Source of the DNA: Ascarosepion bandense
Taxonomy: Eukaryota; Mollusca; Cephalopoda; Sepiida; Sepiidae
Reading direction: 5' to 3'
Assembly (NCBI GenBank): GCA_037127315.1
Contig: JBBBDQ010001688.1
Span: 3,369,501-3,433,500 of the forward strand
Length of the DNA: 64,000 bases
This document shows, piece after piece, positions 10,276 through 20,984 of the stretch. Position 1 is the first letter of the stretch. Each line of letters opens with the position of its first letter. The position numbers and the translations under genes are program-made. The notes below the pieces were generated by a model. That model did not search any database. It worked only from the letters and a program-made list of their open reading frames with translations, and was not told the origin of the DNA.

Positions 10276-10276
10276 A

Positions 10277-10352
10277 TCCTCATTCCTTGCCTAAAGCCAC
10301 GATTGGCCGAAACGTCGTACAAATGGCAACAAAAATGAGGACAATAGTAAAA
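10277..10352 (+). mobile_element. SINE-2 3' fragment, inverted against its neighbour
   Basis: Starts within the stem II/GAAA part (GGCCGAAACGTCG) and runs through the conserved CAACAAAAATGAGGACAATAG end. Together with the preceding fragment it makes an inverted pair. Confidence 0.75.
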
Positions 10353-10559
10353 TGATAAACAAAAACTTTCAAAAAACCTGAACTGATTTAACTTCCATTT
10401 CTTTGCATATCTTTTCTTGCTAAAGGTTGTTACATATTGAAAATCAGTACAATTTTTTGTTCCATTATGAGAAAATATTATAGACAGTAGATTGAAAAAT
10501 GAAAGGCGAAAACTCTCAGTAAAATTACATTGGTAAAAAACGGGTTAATATAGTTCCAG

Positions 10560-10890
10560 CCTTTTTATTTTTAATGGTTTTTAATCATTTCACCCCAGGC
10601 AAGGCAGAACTGCCACTAGTGTGCAGGTGGTTACAGAAGAGGTGTGTGATGAGAAAATGGAACAAATTAAGGGGGAGTCAGAGAATGAGTAAGAAAAGGA
10701 TGAGATGTGAAGAGGGCTGCAAGAGACCGGAGTGGAAAGGAAGAGGAACATGATGCCAGGGAAAAGAATGCGAGTCAAAAAGATAGGAGATGGCAATTGG
10801 CTTTGCATTCAAAATCCTGGAGATTGTAGCTTTCAGGAAAGCAAGCACACTGAAGGGAATTCTGCAGGCAGGAAGTACGAGCAAAGAAGC
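10560..10890 (-). pseudogene. LINE-A C-terminus and 3' UTR, minus strand
   Basis: The minus strand encodes CFPESYNLQDFECKANCHLL and a stop, the counterpart of CFPDGYNLQEFKCKVNRHLL at the end of the LINE-A copy at 11.6 kb. A pyrimidine-rich 3' UTR and the tail (CCTTGCCTGGGGTGAAATGA) follow, ending near 10560. It is 5'-truncated and head-to-head with the next LINE-A copy. Confidence 0.75.
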
Positions 10891-10984
10891 TACTAGATTA
10901 GAAGAAGATATTTAAATAATGTTAAATAGATGGAAAAGAAAAAGGTGTCACGTCATTTCTTCTTCAGAGCTTATCTGATCCGTA

Positions 10985-11875
10985 GTGGACTGGGGTAAGA
11001 AATGGCTCGTAAGCTTTAATGCTTCTAAAACAAAGCTACTATCAATTAACCATCATAGACAATCGCACCTACCTCCCATTAGCATGGACCAGGCTTGCTC
11101 CCCAGAGAATAAAACACTACGCCTCCTTGGTCTCACACTTACAGCGGACCTCAAATGGAATGACTATATAGAATCCATTGCTAAATCCGCTGCTATGAAA
11201 GTCGGTTTCTGTGCAGGTCCCGGAAGTTTTTTCCGTTTGAATCTATCTTGCACATATATAAATCTACCATCCGCCCGTGCATTGAATACTGCTGCCATAT
11301 CTGGTCGGGTGCTCCTGCTATTCTCCTCGGGCTTCTCGACAAGGTACAGCGGAGAGTCTGTAATGTGATCGATACCAACTTGGAACCTACAGTCTCTCTC
11401 TCACCGGCGCGACGTGGCTTCCCTGTGTCTCTTCTATAAATACTTTCACGGCTTCTGCTCCAATGAACTTAGATCACTGCTGCCCCCTAAATACGAATTT
11501 GCACGAGAAACTAGATTAGCAACTAGATCCCACCCTTTTACAGTGAAACCGATAAAAAGCAACCGCAACTTCTACTCCAACAGTTTCTTTTCTCGCACTT
11601 CCCGACTGTGGAATTCCCTTCCACATGATTGCTTCCCCGACGGCTACAATCTCCAGGAGTTTAAATGTAAGGTCAATAGACACCTCCTAACACACTAACT
11701 CGCTCCCATTCTTTCAAACACTCTTCCCATCTGCCCAACCCTCATCCTCGGTATCCTTACCCATCTATCACCTTCCTTCTGAAATTTCCTACACCTAACC
11801 ACTCCTCCTCTTTACCTTCCCCTATGTAGCCCCATGCGCAATAGTGGCAATGGAATGCCTTGCTTGGGGTGAAAA
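10985..11875 (+). pseudogene. LINE-A ORF2 C-terminal region and 3' UTR
   Basis: This is the RT thumb and C-terminal part of a non-LTR retrotransposon: WGKKWLVSFNASKTKLLSI and LRLLGLTLTADLKWNDYI (about 10988-11180), IYKSTIRPCIEYCCHIWSGA and LDKVQRRVCNVIDTNL (11250-11390), LASLCLFYKYFHGF (11412), then SFFSRTSRLWNSLPHDCFP and a stop at 11696-11698. The WG-WL-FN-KT and RLWNSLP motifs are typical of Jockey/CR1-like LINEs. Two frameshifts (about 11230 and 11400) break the frame. The endonuclease and RT palm are missing. The 3' UTR ends with the tail that recurs at 1.6, 9.0, 10.6, 23.6, 34.8, 36.9 and 61.3 kb. Confidence 0.88.
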
Positions 11876-12250
11876 AAATCTACTTCTGATACTTTCTAAG
11901 GGTGTCGCTTTTGCGAAAAGTCTATGATAAATGATAAAGACGGTGACTGACACTGTATTTACAATTTTTAAGATTGTAGGATGAAAAGTGCTATACTGAG
12001 ATCTAAAGGACACATTTTAAAAGCTAAGCAGAGTACTGAAAGACAAGAAGATTTAGTTGTAAAAAAAGTATTGGGCTGTAATCTGATATCTGTCCTCCTA
12101 TATGACAGGGAATCCTTGATAATCTCCTCGCAGAAGGAACGATATGGAGCAACACAAATGTGGTTCAACAAAAGATGAAAATAAATGGACTAAATATGTG
12201 AGCAATGACAACATTTTTGTTTTGTCTTTAGACAAAAAGAAAACAAAAAG
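11876..12250. other. No recognised feature
   Basis: Mixed sequence without a convincing frame. Overlapping short ORFs on both strands show no family resemblance. Confidence 0.45.
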
Positions 12251-12639
12251 TACACTACCGGCCATAATTATTAGGCTACCCCAGTCCTTCAAAAGAAATG
12301 ATGTATTTCATATTATTTTTAAGTGGATAATTTTAAATGAAAATAGAATGGTTCTTTTATTATTATTACTTTACAAAATTTTACAAGGCAAGGAATCAAA
12401 GATGAACTCGTCCGAATCACCCTAAATTTTCTTCATTCTTTCATTGATGAAACTGCAATATAGGTAATTATTAAATATTTATAAATTCATTTGATGCACA
12501 TGTTATTATGCAGTATTAACAAAAGAACCATTCTATTTTCATTTACAATTATTCACTTGGCAATAAATACTAAAAAATAATATGAAATAAATCATTTTTC
12601 AAAAATCCTGGGGTGTCCTAACAATTATGACCGGTAGTA
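12251..12639. mobile_element. Tc1/mariner-type MITE with long inverted repeats
   Basis: The ends are inverted repeats beginning CACTACCGG, flanked by TA on both sides (12251-12252 and 12638-12639), the target used by Tc1/mariner elements. The arms extend over roughly 115 bp and meet in a short AT-rich centre. No transposase frame. Confidence 0.82.
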
Positions 12640-13149
12640 TTTATTTCTATTTATTTCGAGAAGAAATCTTAACGTTTTCAAAAGGAATTGACGTTATGCT
12701 TGTTATGTCGTGCGCCTATGTGATCGTGTTTCCCCTACTCTTTTATATCAAAAGTCAGTAAAAATTCTTTTTTTTTCTGTCGAGAAGGTAAAGAAATATT
12801 AGGTGAGTTTATTGTGTTTTATTTTCGGTTACTGTGTTTCAGTTACTTTTTCTTGTTAGGATTACTTTAATCCCAACGCAGTTGTAGAGGATTTTTGGTT
12901 CTTTACGATTTATATTACGATTCGTCCAACATACGATTCAAGAAAAATAAAGACAACTCCAATTTGTAAACAATAAACTAAAATATATTCAATAAACAAA
13001 CAAAACATGTAACAGCAGTATACATAGAGTAAGAGGAAAGAATTGTTCCCCTTTAGCTGTTTGTCGACTAAAGTAAAATGAAGGAATTTTTTCTTGCACT
13101 GAAAAGGTTTGTTACAATTGTTAGCATGATTTTCATATAAGATCAAATT
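12640..13149. other. No recognised feature
   Basis: AT-rich; may hold the outer part of the adjoining LTR, but I cannot fix a border. Confidence 0.4.
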
Positions 13150-13606
13150 TCATGAAAAGTATAATTACTTTGAATGTAACTGTAAGTGATACAAATTTTG
13201 GTCAAGAGTTCAAAGTTAAAAAGTTCTTGGCGAAAATATTCAGACAGAAGACAAAGTTCTGTGTCTGTGTGTGCGTTAGGTATGAGTAGAAAGAGAGACG
13301 TCGAGTCCTTTGGCCAGCCTGTTGGTCTACTGACAAATTTGCTGAAAGTCACCGCTTATAAGAGAGAAGAGCGGATCAAACAGCAAGCGCGGGAAAAACT
13401 TTGTTTACATAAAAAAATATGTGCTTGGCTAAAAATTAACCAATCACCACACATATGAAAGAGCTGCTTCAGAGCCGAAAGATTAAAGGTGACTGCGATC
13501 TCTAAATTGTCCTATACAAGAACAGTAGTGATTTATTACCCAATCGCAGACGAGTAAATGACATGGACCGAATGTGGGTAAGAAAAACATAGCAAACGCT
13601 ATAATA
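13150..13606 (-). mobile_element. 3' LTR of Gypsy-1 (approximate)
   Basis: The right part (13549-13605) is repeated at 17389-17443, on the other side of the pol region, so it is LTR sequence. Immediately inside lies a purine-rich tract on the minus strand (GGGTGGGGGG, about 13608-13617) that would be the polypurine tract. The outer end is not resolved. Confidence 0.5.
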
Positions 13607-13676
13607 CCCCCCACCCAGATTTAAAAAAAGGGAAAACATTTTTTTAATATGTAAAATACTGCTTGAATCTGGAAGG

Positions 13677-14869
13677 CTAGTGAACCCTCCTTCCTTTTCT
13701 TGTAACTTGTTGATCTGGTGTTGAATTTGGTTGAGAACTACCAGTTTTTATTTGTGATGATGCTGATGATGATTGAGTTGAAATAGCACTCCGCACAATG
13801 TGCGCTGGTTTAAGACGATCGATCGAGGTGTTCGATTGACCGCTATTGAGCTGGACGGTAAAAACTTTGGTATGTCGAGAGAAAACTCGAAATGAACCTG
13901 AGTAGTTAGGTGTCAATGACTTCTTAGTGAAGTCTTGTCTTACAAAAACAAAATCACAAGTATTTACAGAAGAAAGAATATAGATTTCCTTTTCCTAGAA
14001 ACGAGTAGGCGTAAATGATAAGGTTGACATCTTGTTCTGAAGATACTGAATAAATGTGGATGACGGCTCTAGAGTTGAATTCGCGGTCAGAAATTGCTCT
14101 GGCAATACTAGCGGTTTGCCAAACACAAGATCCGCGGATGAACAGTGTAGATCTTCCTTAAATAGAGATTGAAGTGACAACATAACTAATGGTAAATTCG
14201 CCATCCAGGATTGATTGTTGTCACAGTTAGAGCTAGTTAACGTAGCCTTTAATTGCTGGTGGAAGCGTTCCACAAGGCCATCGGCACATGGGTGATATGC
14301 TGTGGTTGAATTGTGCTTCGCTCCAAGAAAATTAAGAAATTCCTTAAATAACGTAGACTGAAATTGAGGGCCGCGGTCTGTCGTTATTACTGATGGGCAT
14401 CCATAGAAAGAAATCCAGTCTTTCAATATTGCTTTAGCGACAGACTCGGCGGTTGTTAATTGAAGTGGGATGGCAACAGGCCACCGCGAAATCTATCAAT
14501 GATAGTAAGGATGTACTGGTATCCGTGTACTTCGGGTAACGGACCCATTAAATCGACATGAATATGAGTAAAACGGCCGTCAGGTGTAGTGAAATTCCTT
14601 GATAGGGATTTAGTATGCCGATGTATTTTCGTACGCTGGCAAACAAGGCAACACTGAGTCCAGTGCTTGATATCGACATTCATGTTTGGCCAGCCAAAAC
14701 GTTCACAAATAAGTTTGGTCGTCATTTTTCGTCGAGGGTGAGACATAGAATGAAAATAGTCGAAAATTTGTCTTCTCATTCCAACAGGAACTAGGAGGGG
14801 GTCTGGAATGAGAGGTGATGACATCACATGCGATTGACTTGTCACTGAGGGGCACGGGACGTTGCTCAA
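13677..14869 (-). pseudogene. Gypsy-1 integrase and C-terminal tail
   Basis: From 14869 downwards: a zinc-binding HHCC domain (FDYFHSMSHP ... CCLVCQRTK), the first catalytic aspartate in HVDLMGPLPE, the second in VITTDRGPQFQS, and the glutamate in ADGLVERFHQQL. Then comes a chromodomain-like C-terminus with FRVFSRHTKVF and SIDRLKPAHI. Integrase joins the cDNA to host DNA. Three frame segments (14869-14456, 14426-13995, 13916-13677) show frameshifts, so no single open frame remains. The catalytic D, D and E are all present. Confidence 0.88.
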
Positions 14870-15207
14870 TTTTTAACGACGAATCTTTCACTGAATCCAA
14901 CAAATTCGTCTCCCTTTGCTGTGCGTCGGCGATATTTTCGAGATCTAGTTTTTCTTTAACAGCGTTAAGTAATGAGGCTCTTGAAAGGGTTTCAGCGACG
15001 GCGTTGTCATTTCTTTTAACATACCGAATGTCTGTTGTAAATTGTGAGTCTAGGTGCCTGTAGTCACGGGGATTATAATTGTTTATTTTTGCATGAAGAG
15101 CAAAAATTAAAGGCTTATCGTCAGTAAAAACTGTAAAGTTTCGGCCTTCTAAAATGTGTCGAAAATGTTTTATTGAAATGTAAATTGGTAATAACTCCCG
15201 TGAGAAA
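14870..15207 (-). pseudogene. Gypsy-1 RNase H/linker, degenerate
   Basis: Between the RT/RNase H frame and the integrase. Short stretches in the minus frames recall the RNase H end of Gypsy pol, but stops are frequent and I cannot mark catalytic residues. Confidence 0.5.
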
Positions 15208-16484
15208 CTACTGTATTTTTTTTGTGTTTCGGTTAGTTTGACATAGAAAAAAGAAAATAGGTGTAGTTTCTTTCTCCGTGTGCTGGTGTAAAACAGCTTC
15301 TATTGCTTCTGAAAAGACATCGGTAGTTAGTGAAAGCTGTGCTGAATCGTCATCACGCAAATATTTAAGTTTGGTGTAATTTGCTAGAGAATTTTTTGAT
15401 TCAGTAAAGGCAGCAAGAGCTTCGTCCAACAGAGTTATCTTCGCGTTTCGCTTACTCTGGTTGCGAAGTAAGTTGGTCAGAGGTGCTAGGATATGGGAAC
15501 AGTTAGGAATTAACTGACGATAGTAATTTATCAATCCTAAGAAACGTCGAAGTTGTCGAAGCGTTATTGGTTGTGAAAACTCTTGGATGGCTTTGACTTT
15601 ATCTGGGATAGGTATGATGCCGGTGCCATCAATTTCATGACAAAGGAAATTCAGTTTAGGCACGGCAAACACACCTTTATCTGGGTTGATTTTCAATCCG
15701 AAATGCTCTAAACGCTCAAAAACTTGTGTGACGTGAAGCACGTGTTCGTCCATGTTGGCGCTTGCTACTAGTAAATCATCAATATATGCAAACGAGTGGG
15801 ACAAACCACGCAGTGCTTCGTCTATTAAGCGTTGGAATGATTGTGCTGCGTTTCGAAGTCCAAAAGGCATTCGGAGAAATTCATATAAACCGAAAGGAGT
15901 TGTGATGGCAGTTTTAGGTATGTCTTCTGCGGCCACTGGGATCTGGTGAAAAGCTTTTCTTTAGTCAATCTTAGAGAAAATCTTTGCTCTCTGTTTGGAA
16001 CAGTGTATTTGTCAGGAATTGTCTGTGCATTCAAACGTCTATAATCTCCACAGGGTCTCCACGCCCCCACCTGTGATTTGGGTACCATGTGGAGTGGAGA
16101 TGTGAAAGGGCTTGAAGAAGGGCGAATTATGCCCAGATCCAACGTGTGCTGAAACTCAGCACGTGCTATTTTATATTTTTCAGGCCTGCCTGGCAACGAA
16201 GAAACTGGCGGACCGGATGTTTGTATTTTATATTCTGTTTTATGTTTTACTGTTTCAGCGCATGTGAAGGGTTGAGAAAGTGTTTGAAATTTATCCAGTA
16301 CGTGTTGGAGTGGATTATTTTCCGGCAAGGCAACACATATTTTAGCAGATGTTAGTGTAGAGGTAATGCCTGAGTATGTAAGGTCAGTCGTCTGGTCTAT
16401 TAGCGTGTGATTAGCCATGTTTACAGCTAGCTTGTAATGCGCTAGGAAGCCCACGCCGAGTATTGGGAATTTTACGTCCGCCAC
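15208..16484 (-). pseudogene. Gypsy-1 reverse transcriptase and RNase H
   Basis: Two overlapping minus frames give a near-complete Gypsy RT: FTSPLHMVPK, GAWRPCGDYRRLNAQTIPD (fingers), TTPFGLYEFLRMPFGLRNA (motif B), FAYIDDLLVAS (catalytic YIDD), FGLKINPDKG, and LRRFLGLINYYRQLIP. The start of RNase H follows (LTTDVFSEAIEAVLHQ). Motif A is lost around 15960, where the frames change. RT copies the element RNA into DNA. Upstream, ADVKFPILGVGFLAHY is the end of the protease/linker. Dead because of the frameshift, but recognisably one element. Confidence 0.9.
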
Positions 16485-16822
16485 GGTAAAAACTCATTGA
16501 AAAGCTCTCTTTAATCCAATGTTGGGGGTCAATGAGACCTGGTCATAAGTCTGGATTTGCGAGCCGTTAGCTGCACGTAAGATATATGATGATATTTTTA
16601 ATGGAAAAACCTGATCTGGGCGGTATCACACACCAGTATCGACTAAAACAATTCATCTGTGTTGCGATCACGAACATAAAAAAGACGGTTTGTGCTATTT
16701 TCTCCAACAGCAAATTCCGCCTTTATTCGCTGCTGGATGTGGCGTTTCCATGTTGTTTAGATTTGTTGAATGCCGTCTGGGACTGAAAGTTTCATAGCTT
16801 AACACAGCGTTTAGCCGACTGT
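16485..16822 (-). pseudogene. Gypsy-1 protease region, broken
   Basis: A minus frame contains YVRDRNTDELF followed, one frame over, by LVDTGV: the active-site DTG of a retropepsin near 16640. Frameshifts and a stop split it. Confidence 0.6.
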
Positions 16823-17380
16823 CTAAAGCTGCGGTGGTACCAACAAATAGTAGTCGGTCTCTCGCGACTTACTTCGAAAACGTCGGTGATATTTGTACGG
16901 GTTGTGGACTGCAGGCGAACGCTCTCTGCTCAGACGATCAAGTTGAATCGACATCTTGTTGATTTGTTGCTGCAACTTGTCGATCAAGCTGTGCATGTTG
17001 TTGATGACTTTAATTTCCAAAATTTATCGGCTGTCTCAACCATTTTCATCAAGTCTAATGCGTCGGGAAGAGTCGCTAGGATTTGGACGGTGCGGGTGGG
17101 CAGTTTGTCCATCCAACGTTTGCGAAGCAGTGACTCTGACATTGTATTTTTTCACGTAAACTCTTCATTTTACGCAAAGGTTACGTAGGCTTATTGTCGC
17201 CGAGTTAAAGGGCGTTGAAGAGGTCGTATATTCGGAGTTCCTCTGATTTGCCCGTCCGATAAATTATGGCATTCCTCAATGTGTCAAAAGGTTTATCTGC
17301 TGGGACGTTGTCCAGTAAGTCTGATACTTCAGACGCAATTTCTGGCGGCAGTTTCTGGCGGCAGTTTCTCCACAACGTAA
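16823..17380 (-). pseudogene. Gypsy-1 gag, C-terminal part only
   Basis: Minus frames read LPPEIASEVSDLLDNVPADK, FDTLRNAIIYRTGKSEELR and, further on, MSESLLRKRWMDKLP. This is a capsid C-terminal pattern of Gypsy gag proteins. The N-terminal half is missing; LTR sequence (17389-17443) begins almost directly upstream. A 13-bp word, GGCGGCAGTTTCT, is repeated in tandem at about 17343-17370. Confidence 0.72.
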
Positions 17381-17388
17381 GCAAAGAC

Positions 17389-17445
17389 GAGTAAATGACA
17401 TGGACCGAATGTGAAGAATGGTAAGAAAAACATAACAACCGCTAT
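17389..17445 (-). mobile_element. Fragment of the Gypsy-1 5' LTR
   Basis: About 55 bp match 13549-13605 apart from a 7-base insertion (GAAGAAT) and a few substitutions. The rest of a 5' LTR is absent, so this end of the element suffered a deletion that also removed the gag start. Confidence 0.6.
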
Positions 17446-17642
17446 AGAGTAAAGCGCAATGCAAACGATTTATGCAAGTAAAACTTACACTGAAAGAAAG
17501 CATAAACAAGAACGGCATGTATAACAGTTCATGCAGCTGTGACTGGAAGTACAAACTAGATATCTGTTGTAAATTGAACATGAAAAACATAAGAAAATTA
17601 TGATGTACATTGAAAATTTAAAACTTTAAATAGTATTTATCA

Positions 17643-17667
17643 TAATATATATATATATATATATATG
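17643..17667. repeat. (TA)n microsatellite
   Basis: About 12 TA units. Confidence 0.95.
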
Positions 17668-18084
17668 AGCCCTGTATATTAAACATTTGTCTCCCACTAT
17701 CACTTTATTGAACAGCAGGAATGGTGTTCTGAAAGTTTTGGAAAATAGAAAGACGCCCACTCGTATTCCAGCCGCTTGTAATAAACGATCCTAGTAGATT
17801 CTAAACAACACAGGAAGAATAAGTTTGAATCAGTCAAAACATGAAGAGAATTAACAGCACCTCTTGAAAATGGTTAAAAACAGTGGCTGAAAGTGACAAT
17901 AGACAATATGGACAATCTTTACATTTCCTCATTCCCACCAAACGGATTAATCTAAGAACACTAAAAAAGAAAAAGAAAAAAAAGAAAAAGAAAAGATTAA
18001 AAAAATACTAAATAAAAAAATAATTAAATATTCTTTGTTATATTAAACAAAGGATGTTTAAAATAATTACTGTTTGCTATATAT
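17668..18084. other. No recognised feature
   Basis: AT-rich with an A/AAG-rich stretch at 17965-18030. Nothing named. Confidence 0.45.
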
Positions 18085-18181
18085 ATATATATGCACCGCT
18101 CATTCGATAAAGAATTGGAGCACTCTAGCACTCTAGCTATTGGGCGTGTTTATACGCGCTAAAAAGCCTGCCTTCTTCTAC

Positions 18182-18323
18182 TGGACGGTCGTGGCCTACG
18201 GGTAGAATCGCCGACTGACGCCAATGCGGTCGGGTTTCAATCCTGGGTTAGGAAGCGACCAGAGTTTAAGCCGTACTGACGAGCTGTAATACAGCGAAAC
18301 AGATCTGTCTGCGGATGACTATA

Positions 18324-18330
<7 letters not shown>
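18182..18330 (+). mobile_element. SINE-3: tRNA-derived repeat containing a hammerhead
   Basis: A tRNA-like head has an A box TGGCCTACGGG (18192-18202) and a B box-like GGTTTCAATCC (18233-18243). The complete hammerhead motif (18269-18314) lies 26 bases further on, and the element runs into a (TA)n stretch. Only one copy is seen here, so SINE status rests on the head and on analogy with SINE-2. The border on the left is uncertain. Confidence 0.55.
18269..18314 (+). ncRNA. Hammerhead ribozyme motif, complete (type I layout)
   Basis: Stem I pairs 18271-18275 with 18310-18314 (CCGTA with TGCGG, one G-U). The core is CTGACGA at 18276-18282, matching CUGANGA. Stem II is GCTGT/ACAGC (18283-18287 with 18291-18295) with a 3-base loop. 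GAAA is at 18296-18299. Stem III is ACA/UGU around a GATC tetraloop, and the cleavage triplet is GUC, with C17 at 18309. Every invariant core position I can check is present. Activity untested. Confidence 0.82.

Positions 18331-18358
<28 letters not shown>
18326..18358. repeat. (TA)n microsatellite
   Basis: About 16 TA units. Confidence 0.95.
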
Positions 18359-18363
<5 letters not shown>

Positions 18364-18368
18364 AAAAT

Positions 18369-18604
18369 TTAGGCAGACACGTTATGTCATGGTAAATCAG
18401 TGGATTAGGCCTGTTTCAGTCGAACCATCATCAGCTTCTGTCTATATTGTGCAAAAGATTTTACACGAATAACGTGTCTTAATTTTTCTTATATTTGCTC
18501 TGTATGCATTTATATACAAATATATTTAGAGCTCTCTTAGCGAGTTATCCTACCACTGTATGTACAGGATACTCCTTTGGATTCTTCTATATCTACACAC
18601 CATG

Positions 18605-18625
<21 letters not shown>
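18369..18625. mobile_element. Element P copy, shorter, with shared flank
   Basis: Related to 4727-5190: the inverted ends (GGCAGACACGTTAT and ATAACGTGTCTTAA) and the following 130-bp stretch up to a (TA)n run are shared. The middle holds, on the minus strand at about 18416-18437, CTGATGATGGTTCGACTGAAAC, a hammerhead-like core with a weak 3-bp stem II; its orientation relative to the ends is opposite to the copy at 5 kb. Confidence 0.6.
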
Positions 18626-18653
<28 letters not shown>

Positions 18654-18694
18654 CTATTGTGGTACGCTATTATTATAATAATGATAATAATAAG

Positions 18695-18741
<47 letters not shown>
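18610..18741. repeat. (TA)n microsatellites
   Basis: TA runs at about 18610-18652 and 18692-18741 separated by a TAATAA-rich stretch. Confidence 0.95.
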
Positions 18742-18749
<8 letters not shown>

Positions 18750-18757
18750 GTAAACGA

Positions 18758-18815
18758 GTTATTACGCGACTGAGATTTCTACCATGAGTGGTGTCTTCAG
18801 GCGATTTGCAATAAC
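18758..18815 (-). ncRNA. Hammerhead ribozyme motif downstream of PLE-beta
   Basis: Minus strand. Outer stem I is GTTATT/AATAAC and inner stem I is CGC/GCG, with an asymmetric internal loop between them. The core is CTGAAGA (18794-18800). Stem II is ACCA/TGGT with loop CTCA. GAAA is at 18776-18779, stem III is short (AU/GU), and the triplet is GUC. An internal loop in stem I is typical of natural type I hammerheads. It lies 120 bp 3' of the PLE-beta coding remnant on the same strand. A second copy starts at the window end (63957-64000). Confidence 0.75.
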
Positions 18816-18936
18816 TGATTTTACCGTATACCGTTTTTTTTTTAGAACGCTCACGCAACGGTGTTTTTTTTTTTAACGTTCACATGACAGAGAATGTTTG
18901 AACGCACAATTTTTAAAATTACAAGGAATTATGGCG

Positions 18937-19640
18937 TTTTCATCCATGGTATTTTGTTGTATGGTTACACTTAGTCATAATTTCCGTTCTTTCGTTCAAC
19001 AGTTCGCTTTTGTTTGGGAATAGCATAATCTCTTGGCACACTCTACATATTTTACCACCGTTGTAAGGCTTGGCTGTTTTTACTATACTCCACGTTATGT
19101 CTGGGTCTTTTCCATATTTTAATTTTAATTTCCACACGTAGGTAGCCTATTTTGTACAGTTTTTTAAAAGTTTTCTATTTTGAATATAGACCTGTAATTG
19201 AACCACCTGGTCTTAAAAGTGTCTTTGGTTGAACCCAAATATATTTTACTTTGGCCATTTGGGTCATGTACCTTTGCCTTGTAAATGATTTCTTTTGTGT
19301 TGCAAAGTCCTTGAAGCGGACATTTATTTTTGCCCCTACAGTTGCATTCTTTATTGGTGGTTTTGTTTTGTCCACTGCTATTTAAGTTTATGGCGTTTTA
19401 TTTTATTAATGAAACTATCTAAATTACTAGTGCAACTATAACTTAGCTTGATTGGGTTTCTGTTCAAGATTTTGTTCATTTCTTAAAGCTTTTAAAAAGT
19501 GTCTATCTATCAGTTTAAAAATATTTGGTTTTTACCCCTAAATTAAATGGTGGATTGAACCGGATAATGTTTCGTTTTCTATTATCGTTTTTCATTTGCC
19601 TGTTTGATTGAAAATTATATTTTTAAATCTTCTATATATA
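18937..19640 (-). pseudogene. Penelope-like element remnant, C-terminal part (PLE-beta)
   Basis: Sister of PLE-alpha. Minus frames read IIRFNPPF and FLKLIDRHF (about 19500-19600), PIKLSYSCTSNLDSF (about 19440), a cysteine cluster CNCRGKNKCPLQGLC and GIY-YIG-type IIYKAKV ... KIYLGSTKDTFKTRW (about 19190-19350), then ITWSIVKTAKPYN, CRVC and ELLNERTEIMTKC (18950-19080). The GIY-YIG nuclease nicks target DNA in these elements. The RT domain is gone. A frameshift and stop separate the last two parts. A hammerhead motif follows downstream. Confidence 0.75.
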
Positions 19641-19669
19641 TATATAGGGAGATTTAAAAATTTGTGAAA

Positions 19670-19890
19670 TTTGGATTTTTTTTTTCAATTCACCCTAAAC
19701 AAAGTGAAAACATCACTAAGACACAGGGAGCTTCTGGAAGTAAAATAGTCGGAAAAGACTTTACAAGGAAGTGAAAACTCAATCCTAAGCAGGAAACAAG
19801 GGATACACCCTACTCCTGTTCATAAGGCTGGGGAGGACAGTGAACCAAACGATAGGCGTACCTATCTACTCCTATTAGTGAACCTAGAAT
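19670..19890 (-). mobile_element. Family-T element, diverged
   Basis: Minus copy of the body seen at 1.5 and 61.4 kb (AGGAAACAAGGGAT and CTATCTACTCC words) ending in a decayed LINE-A-type tail (CACCCTAAACAAAGTG). Confidence 0.55.
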
Positions 19891-19921
19891 CCAATTAACC
19901 CGAGAACACTAACCATGGGTA

Positions 19922-20226
19922 TATAGTCAGTTAAGTGCTATACGTAATACACGCTTTGGGCGATCATGTCTCGAAAGAGACATGGCTGACTGGGCAGAAG
20001 GTTATCCCGCAGTCGATTGCCATTGCTGTCTGCAGTAAACTGGTTGCCAGACAAGGCTCAAGAACCCAATCTGTCCTATTATTTAACCCATAACTGGTGC
20101 GAAGAGACTGATTAATACCTTTCCCAAGGGTATTTGTGCGTAAGTGAATGCAAGGAATTCAACTGGAATTCGAACTCGGCTCCCCGATTTGTCGTTCCGA
20201 GTTGATATCCACTGCACCACAACACC
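19922..20226 (-). mobile_element. SINE-1 copy, nearly full length
   Basis: Head at the right end (B box and CACTGCACCACAAC, the complement of the A box), hairpin at about 19965-19985, and GTCAGTTAAGTGC tail on the left. Family described at 133. Confidence 0.88.
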
Positions 20227-20984
20227 CAGCTGAAATGACGCCATTTTAATTACAATTTAATTAAAGTTTCCGTATCTGTTTTTCTTACCTAAATAATATG
20301 TTTTTCAGTTTCTATTAATGTTAACTCAAAGTATGAAGTCTGAAGTTCCTGCATGTAAAATATTCCAAATAAAGATCTATATTTAATATATTTTTGATAT
20401 TTTACAAATCGGGTATGATGTACCCGTGGTTAGTTGTGGTGTAACTTTAATTGATGGTTACTGTTCCAGGGTTAAAGGCGTTCTTCTAAATTCTGATAAT
20501 ATTTTCCGAACAACCTAATATAAATCTTTAGCAAAATACAGTGAAGGATAGCCACTTCTTCTTCGCAAAATAGGAAGTAAGGTTGACATTTTGCAGATGT
20601 TTAATAATGGACAGGATTATAAAGAAGACATTAGATGAAGTATTTTCAGTATATCTCATTCTTTTTATTGATTGCAGCACAGAACAAATGCATCTGAACG
20701 AATCATATCAAAAAGAAAAAAAGGCAAACTCTAGTTAAGCAAAACCGGATGTTTTGTCGTATTTCATCAAAGTATATTTTTCGTTCAGTTAAAGGGGAGT
20801 CAGTACCTTAAAATTTCTGAAAGGTGTGAAAGCAAAGTAACAGATCTGACTACAGTTTTGACTCGATGAATTCTTTTCAAAGTACATTAAAGTAATAGAA
20901 GAAAAGATTACATGTGATTCTTTTTTGCATTTAATCTTTTTAATCGGAACATGATAATGAAAGCCATTCAGATGCAAGACGGTA
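20227..20984. other. No recognised feature
   Basis: Moderately AT-rich, no repeat I recognise, no frame with family resemblance. One of the longer stretches of possible single-copy DNA here. Confidence 0.45.

Noticed and set aside
13440..13606. Independent gene upstream of the Gypsy-1 integrase end
   Set aside because: The sequence repeats at 17.39-17.44 kb and is LTR, not a gene.
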